Shown piece after piece: positions 15,155 to 24,586 of a stretch of 34,705 bases of DNA (position 1 is the stretch's first letter; each line of letters opens with the position of its first letter). Location of the stretch: positions 1 through 34,705 of the forward strand of contig JAHDRK010000046.1 in the NCBI GenBank assembly GCA_018433345.1, written 5' to 3'. A program made the translations under genes and the position numbers. The notes beneath the pieces were generated by a model, which had not been told where the DNA came from, made no database searches, and saw only the letters and a program-made list of their open reading frames with translations. Source of the stretch: Syntrophobacterales bacterium (GTDB lineage Bacteria > Desulfobacterota > Syntrophia > Syntrophales > UBA2210).

Positions 15155-16828
15155 TCAACTCCTCTGCCTGCCGGGCCGCAACACCTTCCGAATCCTCCCT
15201 ATCCCCTTTTCCAGAAAACCTTCCTTTACGGCTTCGGGACGAGGCGCCCTTCCGGGGACACCGTAAGATAATTCGAGTATTTCGCGGTAGCGTTTCCTTT
15301 CTTCCTTCCACCGCCTGCGGTCCCACTTCATCGAGGGTCCGCATCGTTTCTCGATGTCGTCAAGCAGTTCGATTCCTCCGTCGGCTCTAAGAAGCCCCAG
15401 GCGGACACGGCGTAAAAGAAGGTCGTCCAGGCGGCGTATTCCTTCCCGCGCCCCCTCGACGACCTCTATCCAGAGAACATTTGTGCCGAGGAGGGTTTCA
15501 AGGTCGTCCTGCGAGGCCTGTTCCAGCAGGACGGCGGCCTTTCGACCGTAGCGCCCGAAAAGACGTCGCACCGCTGCGTCACGAAGACTTCCCCCCCGGG
15601 GGACGGTCCTTACCGGTTCGAAAATCGGCGACTCACGGTCGATGCTTCCGCCTCCGGGGATAAACCGGAAAGCTTCCTTCATGGCATCCCAGGCAAGCCG
15701 CCTGAAGGTGGTGAGTTTTCCACCCGTAACGGTTACTAGTCCGTTGTCCGTCCAGATCACGTGGTCCCGGCTTTCTTCCGAGGGAGGTCGGTTGCCTTCG
15801 CTGACCACGGGCCGCACCCCGGCGAAGGAGCAGAGGGTCTGGTCCAGACGCAGGGAAAGAACCGGAAAGCAGTCCGCGAGTCCTTCCATGAGATAGGCGG
15901 CTTCGCCGGGAGACATGGTCGGTTCTTTTCCGAGATCGTCGTGGTGATCCAGGTCGGTGGTTCCCACGAGTATCGTTCCTTCCCATGGAATGACGAAGAT
16001 GGGGCGGCCGTCTTGGGGGTGCATGAAGGTTATCGCCTGGGGTAGAGGAAGCGTCCAGGACGGCAGCACGATGTGACTGCCCCGCAGGGGACGGAGGTGC
16101 CTATGCCGCTCCGGTGACGGGTGCAGTTCTTCCGCCCGGCATCCCGTGGCGTTGATAACCACGGGGGCGCGCAACTCTCCGGTTGTTCCATCTTCTGTCG
16201 ACTCGCAGGCAACGCCGGTTACACGGTTCATATCGTCGCGGAGCAGGGCCCTCACCGGTGTGTAATTGACGGCCCATCCGCCATTTTGTACGGCTTCACT
16301 GATTAGACGCAACACGAGCCGGGCATCGTCGACCTGCGCGTCGTAAAAGCTGAATCCACCGGTTAATCCCTCCCGGCGCAGGTGAGGCATGAGGGTTATG
16401 AATTCCTCCCGCTCAAGAAAACGGTGCTTCTTGCCTGAGCCCATCATGTCGTAGAGCGAGAGTCCGGCGGTCAGGATTGTTCTGCCGGGGTGTCGCCCCT
16501 CGTAGAGCGGCAGGAGAAAGCCGAGGGGCTCCACCAATCCGGGGGCTTCCCGGAGGAGCCGTTGCCTCTCTTCCACGGATGCCTTGGTGAGAAAAAATTT
16601 TCCTTCCCTCAGATAACGAAGTCCGCCGTGGACCAGTTTTGATGACCGACTGGAGGTGCCCCAGGAGAAATCGAATTCTTCGAGGAGAATCGCCCTGAAT
16701 CCCGCACGCACCGCTTCCCGGAAGATCCCGGCACCCGTTATGCCTCCGCCCACGATTATGATGTCCCAGTGGGGAGGGATGTCGTCGAAGGGAGGATTAA
16801 GCTGTCCTGCCGAGGTTCCGTCATTCAT
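15155..16828 (-). CDS. glpD: Glycerol-3-phosphate dehydrogenase, FAD-dependent, GlpD-like
   Basis: This flavoenzyme oxidises sn-glycerol-3-phosphate to dihydroxyacetone phosphate and passes electrons to the membrane quinone pool. The 557-residue protein starts with a dinucleotide fold, IIIVGGGITGAGIFREAV (23-40), then the family signature TSSRSSKLVHGGLRYL (about 57-72). Later come FSFYDAQVDDARLVL, the VINATGCRAEEL segment, and VTVTGGKLTTFRRLA near the middle, followed by a C-terminal helical cap ending in a basic tail. The ATG at 16828 is preceded by GGAGG. It lies between an FGGY kinase and an alkylglycerone-phosphate-synthase-like gene, all on the minus strand. It could equally run in either direction of glycerol-phosphate flux. 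The family call is firm; the precise partner is inferred. Confidence 0.93.
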   Translation of the reverse strand: MNDGTSAGQLNPPFDDIPPHWDIIIVGGGITGAGIFREAVRAGFRAILLEEFDFSWGTSSRSSKLVHGGLRYLREGKFFLTKASVEERQRLLREAPGLVEPLGFLLPLYEGRHPGRTILTAGLSLYDMMGSGKKHRFLEREEFITLMPHLRREGLTGGFSFYDAQVDDARLVLRLISEAVQNGGWAVNYTPVRALLRDDMNRVTGVACESTEDGTTGELRAPVVINATGCRAEELHPSPERHRHLRPLRGSHIVLPSWTLPLPQAITFMHPQDGRPIFVIPWEGTILVGTTDLDHHDDLGKEPTMSPGEAAYLMEGLADCFPVLSLRLDQTLCSFAGVRPVVSEGNRPPSEESRDHVIWTDNGLVTVTGGKLTTFRRLAWDAMKEAFRFIPGGGSIDRESPIFEPVRTVPRGGSLRDAAVRRLFGRYGRKAAVLLEQASQDDLETLLGTNVLWIEVVEGAREGIRRLDDLLLRRVRLGLLRADGGIELLDDIEKRCGPSMKWDRRRWKEERKRYREILELSYGVPGRAPRPEAVKEGFLEKGIGRIRKVLRPGRQRS

Positions 16829-16975
16829 GAAGCCTCCGGCCTTAGTCCGCAGGAACGGTGCGCGAACCGCCCACCGTGGGATAACCTTGACGACTGGTTG
16901 AAATGCCGCACATCATACGCCCGGCGCTCCGACTCACAATCCTCCCCTTTGGGAAAGGGCTGGGGGAGATTCCTT

Positions 16976-18577
16976 TCACAATAATTTACCCGGATTCATC
17001 CTTCCATCGGGATCGAGGACAGAACAGGCCGCGGCCATGATATTCGTCCCCTTTTCACCTTTCTCCGCTTCGATCCAGGGCTTGTGGTCCAGGCCCACTC
17101 CGTGTTGGTGGCTTATGGTTCCTCCACTTGCGACAATGGCCTCGGAAACCGCCTTTTTGAGGTGTCTCCACCGTTCCAGCGTTTCCTCCCCATCGGAGGC
17201 GATCTTGAACAACGCCGTTGTGTAGATATTGGAGCCCGTGGGATAGGGGCTGGAGAGATGGGAAAAGGTCAATACCGGCTCCCCGAAGGAAGCGAGACTG
17301 TTCGCCATGGCCCGCTCCATGGCTTCCACCGTTTCGGTGACCCGGCTCCAGATAACGGCCGTCTCCACCGTTTCCACGGCATATCCCATGCTCCAGAGCG
17401 TATTGCGCAGGTACGGCATAAGGAATCGATATTTTTTCCAGGACTCTCCCATGGCCTTTCCCAAGGGCACCGCTTTTTCCTCCTTCAAAACGGTTCCCAC
17501 CTCTTTGCGGAGCGTCTTCATCAGCCGGTCGGTACCCCGGAATCCCAGGAGACACATGCAGCCTTCCTCATTGGGAACGCCCCGCAGCGGCAGATAGCGC
17601 CGGAGAAAGGCTACTGTCCGCTCGTGTCCGGAAAAATCGAGGTTGATAGACGTTTCCCGCGCGCCGCTCAGGCGAGCCATGAGCAAGGGTATGCGGCGGG
17701 CGAAAAGCTTTCTCATGCCCGCCACGCCCCGCTCCCAGGATGGGAAGAAAAGGCCGAAAACGGCCTCTTCCTCGCCGCGCGCGAGGGGCTGTATCTTCAT
17801 GGTCGCTTCCGTGATAAAGCCCAGACGTCCCTCGGAACCCAGTATCAGGTGGCGAAGGTCCGGGCCGGCTGCGGAGGCTGGAAAGGGCGGAATGACGAGT
17901 TTCCCCCCGGGAGCGACCACCGTTCCGCCCTGGAACTGCTCGTCGATTCTTCCGTACAGGGTCGAGTACTGCCCCGAGGAACGCGTGGCGATCCATCCGC
18001 CCAGCGAGGAATATTCAAAAGACTGGGGGTAGTGTCCGAGGGTGAATCCGTGGGACTGGAGATGGGCTTCTAGGTCAGGGCCTATGATGCCGGCCTCGAA
18101 GGTGGCGAGCAGGCTGCGTTCATCCAGGTTGATCATGCGGTTGAGACGCTTCAGCGATACTGTCAAAACAGGCCGTCGGTCTTCAGGAACCGTCAGGTGC
18201 CCTAAGACACTGGTTCCGCCCCCGTAGGGAATGAGAATGATTTTCTGTTTTTCAGCGAAATCCAGGAGGGATTGCACTTCCTCGGCGCTGGAGGGAAAGG
18301 CGACGCCGTCGGGGAACCGATACAACATGCCCGCGCGAAGACCTATCCAATCCGGGAGGCTTTGGCCGTGGCTGTGACTCAGGCGGGTTTCGGGGTCCGT
18401 AGTTATGAGCGGGTGTTCGGGAAGGCGGCTCTTGGGGATTCTTTTTAAAAACTCCCAGCGCGGATAATCGACCTGGGACCTGCCCTCGCCCAGGACCTCC
18501 TTCAGATAGGCCGCACCCTGTTCGGGAATCTCCATTTCAACCGAGGGATCGCCCCAGCCGTTCCATCGTCGTTGCAT
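16976..18577 (-). CDS. FAD-binding oxidoreductase, alkylglycerone-phosphate synthase-like
   Basis: This flavoprotein of the vanillyl-alcohol-oxidase fold most resembles alkylglycerone-phosphate synthase (AGPS), which swaps the acyl chain of acyl-DHAP for a fatty alcohol to make the ether bond of ether lipids. Visible features are the N-terminal MQRRWNGWGD, the FAD loop PYGGGTSVLG (117-126), SSGQYSTLYGRIDE, the NIYTT segment aligning with the AGPS active-site Tyr region, and the SHQHGVG motif (489-495) like the SHHHGVG of AGPS. TTG at 18589 is possible, but ATG at 18577 has GAGG at 6 bases and starts at the family N terminus (533 residues). The neighbours are GlpD and an FGGY kinase. D-lactate or glycolate dehydrogenase relatives are a less likely alternative. 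Confidence 0.85.
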   Translation of the reverse strand: MQRRWNGWGDPSVEMEIPEQGAAYLKEVLGEGRSQVDYPRWEFLKRIPKSRLPEHPLITTDPETRLSHSHGQSLPDWIGLRAGMLYRFPDGVAFPSSAEEVQSLLDFAEKQKIILIPYGGGTSVLGHLTVPEDRRPVLTVSLKRLNRMINLDERSLLATFEAGIIGPDLEAHLQSHGFTLGHYPQSFEYSSLGGWIATRSSGQYSTLYGRIDEQFQGGTVVAPGGKLVIPPFPASAAGPDLRHLILGSEGRLGFITEATMKIQPLARGEEEAVFGLFFPSWERGVAGMRKLFARRIPLLMARLSGARETSINLDFSGHERTVAFLRRYLPLRGVPNEEGCMCLLGFRGTDRLMKTLRKEVGTVLKEEKAVPLGKAMGESWKKYRFLMPYLRNTLWSMGYAVETVETAVIWSRVTETVEAMERAMANSLASFGEPVLTFSHLSSPYPTGSNIYTTALFKIASDGEETLERWRHLKKAVSEAIVASGGTISHQHGVGLDHKPWIEAEKGEKGTNIMAAACSVLDPDGRMNPGKLL

Positions 18578-18714
18578 CCGGATCCTCAATAAAAAGTAAT
18601 AGAAGGTCTCGAACTCACGGGTAACCGGTTCTTATTACTATCACCCACCCATCGGCCCTGTCAAGAAACGGGAAGCCCTGTCGCCGTCTTTCCGGGCCGT
18701 TTCCATGGTCTATG

Positions 18715-18743
18715 TTGCGACTCCCGCGGGTACGTGATAAACT
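18715..18743 (+). promoter_or_regulatory. Promoter of uvrBC
   Basis: TTGCGA (18715-18720) and TAAACT (18738-18743) are spaced by 17 bp, with the uvrB ATG 32 bases downstream. No SOS-type LexA palindrome was recognised. Confidence 0.5.
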
Positions 18744-18774
18744 TTTTATGTAATGAAAATAAATCGGGAACATC

Positions 18775-20802
18775 ATGGGAATCTTTAAAATTGTCAGCGA
18801 ATTCGGGCCGAAGGGCGACCAGGATAGGGCCATCGAAGAGCTTGCGCGTGGTGTGGAATCGGGTCTTCCCTGTCAGGTCCTTCTGGGAGTGACGGGATCC
18901 GGTAAGACCTTCACCGTGGCCAACGTCATCGAGTGTCTGCAGCGGCCCACGCTTGTCATCGCCCACAACAAGACCCTGGCGGCCCAGCTCTACGGCGAGT
19001 TCAAGAGACTCTTCCCGGACAACGCCGTGGAATATTTCGTCAGCTACTACGACTATTACCAGCCCGAGGCCTACCTGCCCGGCACGGACACATACATCGA
19101 AAAGGACGCCTCCATCAACGACGAGATCGACAAGCTCCGTCACTCGGCCACCCGCGCGCTGCTTGAAAGACGGGACGTGATTGTTGTGGCCAGCGTGTCC
19201 TGCATCTACGGCATCGGTTCCCCGGAAAGCTACAGGGACATGCTGGTGGAAGTGGTCCTGGGAGAAGAGATGGATCGCAACCATCTGCTCAGGAGACTCG
19301 TGGAGATCCACTATGACCGCAACGACGTCGATTTTCACCGTGGGACCTTCAGGGTTAGGGGCGACGTGGTGGAGGTGTTTCCACCTTCAATGGAAGAACG
19401 GGCCGTCCGCCTGGAATTCTTAGGCGACACCGTGGACGCCGTTTCCGTGGTCGATCCCCTTCGGGGCAAGGTGTTGGAACGGCTCGACCGGGTGACCATC
19501 TTCCCGGGGAGTCATTACGTCCTTCCAGCCGAGGACCTGAAACGGGCCGTGAAGACTATAGGGAAGGAGCTCGTCGAGAGACTCGACGAACTCAGGTCGC
19601 AGGACAAGCTCCTGGAGGCCCAGCGCCTGGAACAGCGGACCCGCTTCGACCTCGAGATGCTCGAAGAGATGGGGTACTGCCAGGGCATCGAAAATTATTC
19701 CCGCCACCTGACCGGCCGCAAACCGGGCGAGCCGCCGCCCACCCTCATGGACTACCTGCCCGCCGACGCCCTCGTCGTCATAGACGAAAGCCATGCAACC
19801 ATACCCCAATTGCGCGGCATGTTCCGCGGCGACCGGTCTAGGAAGGAAACACTTGTGGAATACGGGTTCCGTCTGCCCTCGGCCCTGGACAACCGTCCTC
19901 TTATGTTCGAGGAGTTCGAGGCCGTTCCGAGGCAGTGGATATGCGTGTCCGCCACGCCGGCCGAGTATGAGCTGGGAAGGGCGGGCGGAAGGGTCGTGGA
20001 ACAGATCATCCGTCCCACGGGCCTCATGGACCCGGAGATCACCGTCAAGCCGGCGGCACGGCAGGTGGACGACCTCCTGGAGGAAATCACCGCCCGCATC
20101 GAGGGGGGCGAACGGGTCCTGGTGACCGCCCTGACCAAGCGCATGGCCGAGAACCTTACCGAGTACCTGGGCGGTCTCGGCATCAGGGCCGCCTACCTTC
20201 ACTCCGACGTGAAAACACTGGAACGGGTGGTCCTCATCCGCGACCTTAGAAGGGGGGTCTACGACGTTCTGGTGGGGGTAAACCTCCTCCGGGAAGGGCT
20301 CGATATCCCCGAGGTGTCTCTGGTGGCCATTCTTGACGCCGACAAGGAGGGGTTTCTGCGCTCCGAGAGGTCGCTCATCCAGACCAGCGGCCGGGCGGCC
20401 CGGAACGTGAACGGTCGGGTCATCATGTACGCCGATACCGTCACCGAATCAATCCGGCGATGTATGGACGAGACGAAGCGCCGCCGGTTGATCCAACAGC
20501 GTTATAACGAGGTCCACGGCATCACGCCGGAGACCGTCACAAAGGAAATAAGCGATATTCTCACATCCGTCTATGAAGCCGATTACGTCACCGTGCCCGT
20601 GGCTGAACCCTTGGAAGCACCCATGTCTGAGGAGGAAATCCTCCGGTCCATCGACGAACTTTCGAAAGGAATGAAAGCGGCGGCGAAAAACCTGGAATTT
20701 GAAAAGGCCGCCATGTACCGGGACCGCATCAGGGAACTGAAAAACCTGCGCACCGAGCTGGGCGTGTGGGAGTGGGGAGGCACCCATGGCGGGCGTTCCT
20801 GA
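18775..20802 (+). CDS. uvrB: Excinuclease ABC subunit B
   Basis: UvrB is the damage-verifying helicase-like subunit of nucleotide excision repair; it is loaded by UvrA and recruits UvrC. The 675-residue protein begins with [21 protein letters not shown], then Walker [17 protein letters not shown] (about residues 39-54), and the beta-hairpin segment [33 protein letters not shown]-like [15 protein letters not shown], the helicase motifs [24 protein letters not shown] and [13 protein letters not shown] follow, and a C-terminal UVR domain (about 625-660) that contacts UvrC. Length is normal. The uvrC start overlaps its last 17 bases, so the two subunits are co-expressed. Confidence 0.98.
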   Translation: MGIFKIVSEFGPKGDQDRAIEELARGVESGLPCQVLLGVTGSGKTFTVANVIECLQRPTLVIAHNKTLAAQLYGEFKRLFPDNAVEYFVSYYDYYQPEAYLPGTDTYIEKDASINDEIDKLRHSATRALLERRDVIVVASVSCIYGIGSPESYRDMLVEVVLGEEMDRNHLLRRLVEIHYDRNDVDFHRGTFRVRGDVVEVFPPSMEERAVRLEFLGDTVDAVSVVDPLRGKVLERLDRVTIFPGSHYVLPAEDLKRAVKTIGKELVERLDELRSQDKLLEAQRLEQRTRFDLEMLEEMGYCQGIENYSRHLTGRKPGEPPPTLMDYLPADALVVIDESHATIPQLRGMFRGDRSRKETLVEYGFRLPSALDNRPLMFEEFEAVPRQWICVSATPAEYELGRAGGRVVEQIIRPTGLMDPEITVKPAARQVDDLLEEITARIEGGERVLVTALTKRMAENLTEYLGGLGIRAAYLHSDVKTLERVVLIRDLRRGVYDVLVGVNLLREGLDIPEVSLVAILDADKEGFLRSERSLIQTSGRAARNVNGRVIMYADTVTESIRRCMDETKRRRLIQQRYNEVHGITPETVTKEISDILTSVYEADYVTVPVAEPLEAPMSEEEILRSIDELSKGMKAAAKNLEFEKAAMYRDRIRELKNLRTELGVWEWGGTHGGRS

Positions 20803-22639
20803 GGCTCCGGCGAAAAAGGCGGCGGCGCTTCCCGCCGCCACCGGCGTATATCTGATGAAAGACGGGGACGGGAATGTCATCTATGTGGGCAAGGCGAAGA
20901 ACCTGCGGAGCCGGGTTCGCTCCTATTTCGGCGACAGCGACGACCGTGCCGTGATTCCCTTTCTCCGTGCCAGGATCGCAGACTTTGATTACGTACTCAC
21001 GGCCACAGAAAAAGAAGCCCTGATCCTTGAAAACGCCCTCATCAAGAAACATCGTCCCCGCTACAACGTCATGCTCCGGGACGACAAAAATTACTTCACC
21101 ATCCGCCTCGACAGAGGGACAGACTTTCCACGCTTCGAACTGGTGCGGCGCATGAAGAAGGATGGTGCCCGATACTTCGGCCCCTACGCCTCGAGTACCG
21201 CCGTCAAGGAGACCCTGCGCCTGTTGAACCGATTCTTTCCGTTGCGCACCTGCCGGGACCGCGATTTCGCGAGCCGCCGCCGTCCATGCGTGGAATACCA
21301 GATAGGCCGTTGCTCAGCCCCCTGCGTGGGTTACATCGACAGGGAGGAATATGCCGAACTTCTGAGGGAGGCGGTTCTATTCATCGAAGGCAGGCAGAAG
21401 CGCCTGGAGACGCTGATTCGAAGGAAAATGGAAGAGGCGGCCGACGCCCTCGACTTCGAAGAGGCGGCCCGCATGAGAGACCTGCTGGGCGCGATGGAAC
21501 AGACATTCGAGAAGCAGAGCATCGTTTCAGCCTCTTTCCGCGATCAGGACGTGTTCGGTCTTTTCAGGGAGGGCGATCACCTGTCGGTCTACATGATCAA
21601 TGTTCGCCATGGAACCGTGGCGGACCAGCGACCCTTGCGTCTGCCCGCGGGACGGCCCGTTCCTGAAGAGCCCGGGGAAATCTTTGCCGCCCTCCTGAAA
21701 CAATATTACGACGACACCCCCTTCCTTCCCCGGGAGGTGATCATTTCCGCCCGACCCGACGATGGCGGGGTAATCGAGGAGTGGCTGTCGGACAATCGGG
21801 GCGCCGGGGTCAGACTGGTGGTGCCGCGGAGGGGTCACCGACTGGACCTTTTGCGGATGGCCGAACAGAACGCCGAGGCGGCCTTACGCGCCGAGAGGGA
21901 ACGGACTGAAGACAGGGAGGCGGTGCTCTCGGAACTGGCGGTAAAACTGGGTCTTCGTGCCGTCCCGCGGCGCATCGAGTGTTTCGATATATCAAACATA
22001 GGGGGGAAGTTCGCCGTGGGCTCCAGGGTGGTTTTTACCGACGGAGTTCCCGACAGAAAAAATTACCGCCGTTACAATATCCGCACCGTGGAGGGAGCCG
22101 ACGACTACGCCATGATGTACGAAGTGCTGAAGCGGCGCTTTTCCGGAGATGGGGCGTCCTCCGACCTGCCCGATCTTGTCGTCGTCGACGGAGGCCGGGG
22201 ACAGTTGGGCGTGGCCAAGTCGGTGCTCGATGAACTGGGACTGCGGTCGATCGATCTGCTGGGGCTTGCCAAGGAGGCCCGCCGGGGGAAGCCGTCGATC
22301 CCCGGATCCGTCCGGGACGATGAAGACCGCGTGTATCTCCCGGGCCGAAAAAACCCCCTCTACCTGTCACGGTCCCCCGAGCTGCGCCGGCTTCTCCAAG
22401 CCGTCCGCGACGAGGCACATCGCTTCGCCGTAACCTATCATCGAAAATTGAAACAGAAAGAGGATCTTGCCTCCGAACTCGACAGCATCCCGGGCATCGG
22501 TCCGGCCAAAAAAAGGGCCCTCCTGGCCCGCTTCAAGACGGTTTCAGCCATCCGGCGAGCCGCTCCGGACGAAATCGCCGCGGTGCCGGGAATAGGCGCC
22601 GCCCTGGCCCGCCTGATCAAGCAGGGGGAAAAGACGTGA
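20786..22639 (+). CDS. uvrC: Excinuclease ABC subunit C
   Basis: UvrC is the dual-incision endonuclease of the UvrABC system, cutting 3' and then 5' of the lesion. In 617 residues it has the N-terminal GIY-YIG nuclease domain ([19 protein letters not shown], about 15-33), a Cys cluster at [25 protein letters not shown], a UVR domain (about 205-240), the RNase H-like 5'-nuclease domain ([21 protein letters not shown]) and two C-terminal helix-hairpin-helix motifs (IPGIGPAKK and VPGIGAAL). The ATG at 20786 lies inside the uvrB 3' end with GGGGAGG just upstream. The overlap implies coupled translation. The gene is intact, with no unusual substitutions seen. Confidence 0.98.
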   Translation: MAGVPEAPAKKAAALPAATGVYLMKDGDGNVIYVGKAKNLRSRVRSYFGDSDDRAVIPFLRARIADFDYVLTATEKEALILENALIKKHRPRYNVMLRDDKNYFTIRLDRGTDFPRFELVRRMKKDGARYFGPYASSTAVKETLRLLNRFFPLRTCRDRDFASRRRPCVEYQIGRCSAPCVGYIDREEYAELLREAVLFIEGRQKRLETLIRRKMEEAADALDFEEAARMRDLLGAMEQTFEKQSIVSASFRDQDVFGLFREGDHLSVYMINVRHGTVADQRPLRLPAGRPVPEEPGEIFAALLKQYYDDTPFLPREVIISARPDDGGVIEEWLSDNRGAGVRLVVPRRGHRLDLLRMAEQNAEAALRAERERTEDREAVLSELAVKLGLRAVPRRIECFDISNIGGKFAVGSRVVFTDGVPDRKNYRRYNIRTVEGADDYAMMYEVLKRRFSGDGASSDLPDLVVVDGGRGQLGVAKSVLDELGLRSIDLLGLAKEARRGKPSIPGSVRDDEDRVYLPGRKNPLYLSRSPELRRLLQAVRDEAHRFAVTYHRKLKQKEDLASELDSIPGIGPAKKRALLARFKTVSAIRRAAPDEIAAVPGIGAALARLIKQGEKT

Positions 22640-22653
22640 CGCCCTTTATCATT

Positions 22654-22713
22654 AAGTATTTGATTTAAACGAGATATTGAAGAGATATGACGATGATTCA
22701 ACTTAACAACTTA
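22654..22713. repeat. Left copy of a diverged direct repeat bounding the 22.65-26.5 kb island
   Basis: This stretch aligns base for base with 26450-26509. Exact shared blocks include TGATTTAAACGA, TTGAAGAG and ACTTAA, with scattered mismatches (roughly three of four positions identical by eye). It lies right after uvrC and covers the start of the radical SAM gene. Confidence 0.7.
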
Positions 22714-23760
22714 GAGGAGCACCCCTCACATCCCTATCGTTGGGTCAATCGTTTCTTTCCGCCCCGCCTCGACTGGATTCAAGTAGAAATTTCATCTCTT
22801 TGTGACGCATCTTGTATTTATTGTCCTCACACTGCCTTACGCTCCGTGTGGAGACAGGGTCTGATGTCCCGCAAAACATTTTTTACCCTTTCGAACATTT
22901 TTCAATACACACGCCATGTTCATCTTCAGGGATGGGGTGAGCCTTTCCTGCATCCACACTTTTTTGACTTCGTACAAGCGACTCGCGATACCGGGTGCAT
23001 CGTTGGGACAACGACTTCCGGACAAGCGGTTACGGTAGATATGGCCGAAAGGCTAGTAGACGAAGGGCCGGATGTGGTGGCATTTTCAGTGGCCGGCTGT
23101 TCTGAATTGAGTGATCGGTACCGCCGTGGGACATCCTTCACAAAAACCCTTCGAGCGATGGAGACCATCGCGAACCTAAAGGAAAAATCAAGGCGAACAA
23201 CGCCGAAGATTCACGTCGCTTATATGCTTTTAATGTCCGCTCTGGATGAAGTAGAGCGCATTATTCCCCTGTTTGGTAATATGGGTGTGCAAGAGGTCAT
23301 CATAAGTACGCTGAACTTCGTAATCGATCCGAAACTTCGCGAGGAATCATTTCTTTACTGCGATGCCGCGAAACAGCGAAAAGCGGTGGAGATACTTCAG
23401 GAATCGGCGGTACCGTCGGGAGCCGCAACGGATATCGTTATTTCGGTAAATTTCCCGCCCTTTCATCAAAGCGAGAGGTGTCTGGAAAACGCCGCTAGAA
23501 GTATTTTCATCTCCCACGACGGCTACGTTCATCCATGCGTCTATTTGGGAATCCCTCTCGTCGGTCCGACAAATGGAAGCACTCCTTCCGTTCTAAACTT
23601 CGGCAACATAGAAACTTCGAGTTTTCCGGGCTTGTGGCGCCATAAAAATTATCGCCGCTGGAGACGAAGCCTCCGCAAGGGAAAACCTCCGATGACATGT
23701 ACAAGATGCGGACGTTTTATTTCTCCAACCCAAAATCGCCCGGCCCTTTTTTCTTTTTGA
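22687..23760 (+). CDS. Radical SAM protein with SPASM-like C-terminal domain
   Basis: A 357-residue radical SAM enzyme. The 4Fe-4S cluster motif is C39-x3-C43-x2-C46 (SLCDASCIYCPH), followed by LQGWGEPFLHP, a typical radical SAM second-strand GGEP-like motif, and a TTTSG third-strand motif. Cys residues C265, C284, C338 and C341 form a SPASM/twitch-like auxiliary cluster region. SPASM proteins usually modify peptides or proteins, but no precursor gene is seen beside it. The start is ATG at 22687 (ATG at 22693 is also possible). By eye the gene is less GC-rich than uvrBC next to it, and it sits in a repeat-bounded island next to an IS remnant, which suggests horizontal gain. The substrate is unknown. 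Confidence 0.88.
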   Translation: MTMIQLNNLEEHPSHPYRWVNRFFPPRLDWIQVEISSLCDASCIYCPHTALRSVWRQGLMSRKTFFTLSNIFQYTRHVHLQGWGEPFLHPHFFDFVQATRDTGCIVGTTTSGQAVTVDMAERLVDEGPDVVAFSVAGCSELSDRYRRGTSFTKTLRAMETIANLKEKSRRTTPKIHVAYMLLMSALDEVERIIPLFGNMGVQEVIISTLNFVIDPKLREESFLYCDAAKQRKAVEILQESAVPSGAATDIVISVNFPPFHQSERCLENAARSIFISHDGYVHPCVYLGIPLVGPTNGSTPSVLNFGNIETSSFPGLWRHKNYRRWRRSLRKGKPPMTCTRCGRFISPTQNRPALFSF

Positions 23761-23853
23761 TGTACGTATATAGAATGTTCTTTACTTCCGGACGGATGAC
23801 GGCCGAAACGATCGTGGTCGATCCTGAAAAACTCCTTTTTTCGGATTGTGGAT

Positions 23854-24536
23854 TTAAGCTCTGGATCTTTGACAACCAAAGCGGCAACAAAACAAGCGAC
23901 AGTCGCCGAAGTACTGCAGGGGCAATGAGCGCAAAAAAAAAGCGGCAGCGAAGCGTTGCGGCTTCCGGAAGTTCATGCCGGCGGCGCAGAGGATCGCATC
24001 GATCCGGTCTCCTTCGATTCCTTTCAGGCGGTTATGGTTTATTCGATGTTCACGCTTCAAGTGACCTATTTCCGGTTCGATCGCCGCACGGCGCTTCACC
24101 CGGTGCCGGAGACTCGGCGGCGTTCTTCCGCGACGCCTCTTGTCCACATGAACCTGGACGTCGCCTGTGGACCCGTGACCACGATAGCCCATGTCCATAA
24201 AGACATGCCTCCGGGCGGCGGCGATCCGTTCAACCCGTGAAAGGGCTTCCGTCAACGTGTGACCGTCATGGAGAAAGGCCTTCAGCTTCAACCCCGCTTC
24301 GATGGTTTCTTTCAGCAACTCTTCAGCGCCCGTTTCTCCAATACGATTGCGCCGCCGGGCCATGCTCGATGGATCGATAGGAAAGCGATGCCGAGAGAGC
24401 TTCATGCCCCCAGATACTGCCGGTAAGGGTTCTCCACCCGACCGTGCAGAACATCTTCATCGCCGAGGTTGTGCCTGTACTTGGGGTAACGCAGGGAAAT
24501 CATCCGGACTGTTTTCCAAACGTCTCGTTGTCCGTT
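23854..24536 (-). pseudogene. Degenerate, internally deleted IS5-family transposase
   Basis: The longest open part (23854-24405, 183 residues) begins in the IS5 N-terminal region (HRFPIDPSSMARRRNRIGE) and then, within about 30 residues, jumps to the C-terminal catalytic core (DGHTLTEALSRVERIA, MDMGYRGHG, RRRAAIEPEIGHLK-like, RLKGIEGDRIDAILCAAGMNFRK). The central region of about 150-200 residues, normally holding the first catalytic Asp, is missing in frame. Upstream, in a frame shifted by one, the earlier N-terminal part is still readable (RYPKYRHNLGDEDVL, VENPYRQYL), so a frameshift at about 24405 adds to the damage. The second Asp and the Glu of the DDE triad remain (MDMGYRG, IEPEIGH). It cannot be an active transposase. 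Insertion ends were not identified. Confidence 0.8.
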
Positions 24537-24586
24537 CCCCCCATGTCACGCCGGGACGCCCCGCCCTTTCTTATGCCCGGTTCGGT

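Noticed and set aside
18590..18660. Possible tRNA remnant (GTTCGAGACC-like T-loop on the minus strand at about 18607-18616)
   Set aside because: No acceptor, D or anticodon stem could be paired around it.
23697..24200. Plus-strand 167-residue ORF downstream of the radical SAM gene
   Set aside because: Most of it is antisense to the IS5-like transposase remnant, and its start lies inside the radical SAM gene; the short unique part (about 23761-23880) has no ribosome-binding site that I could support.
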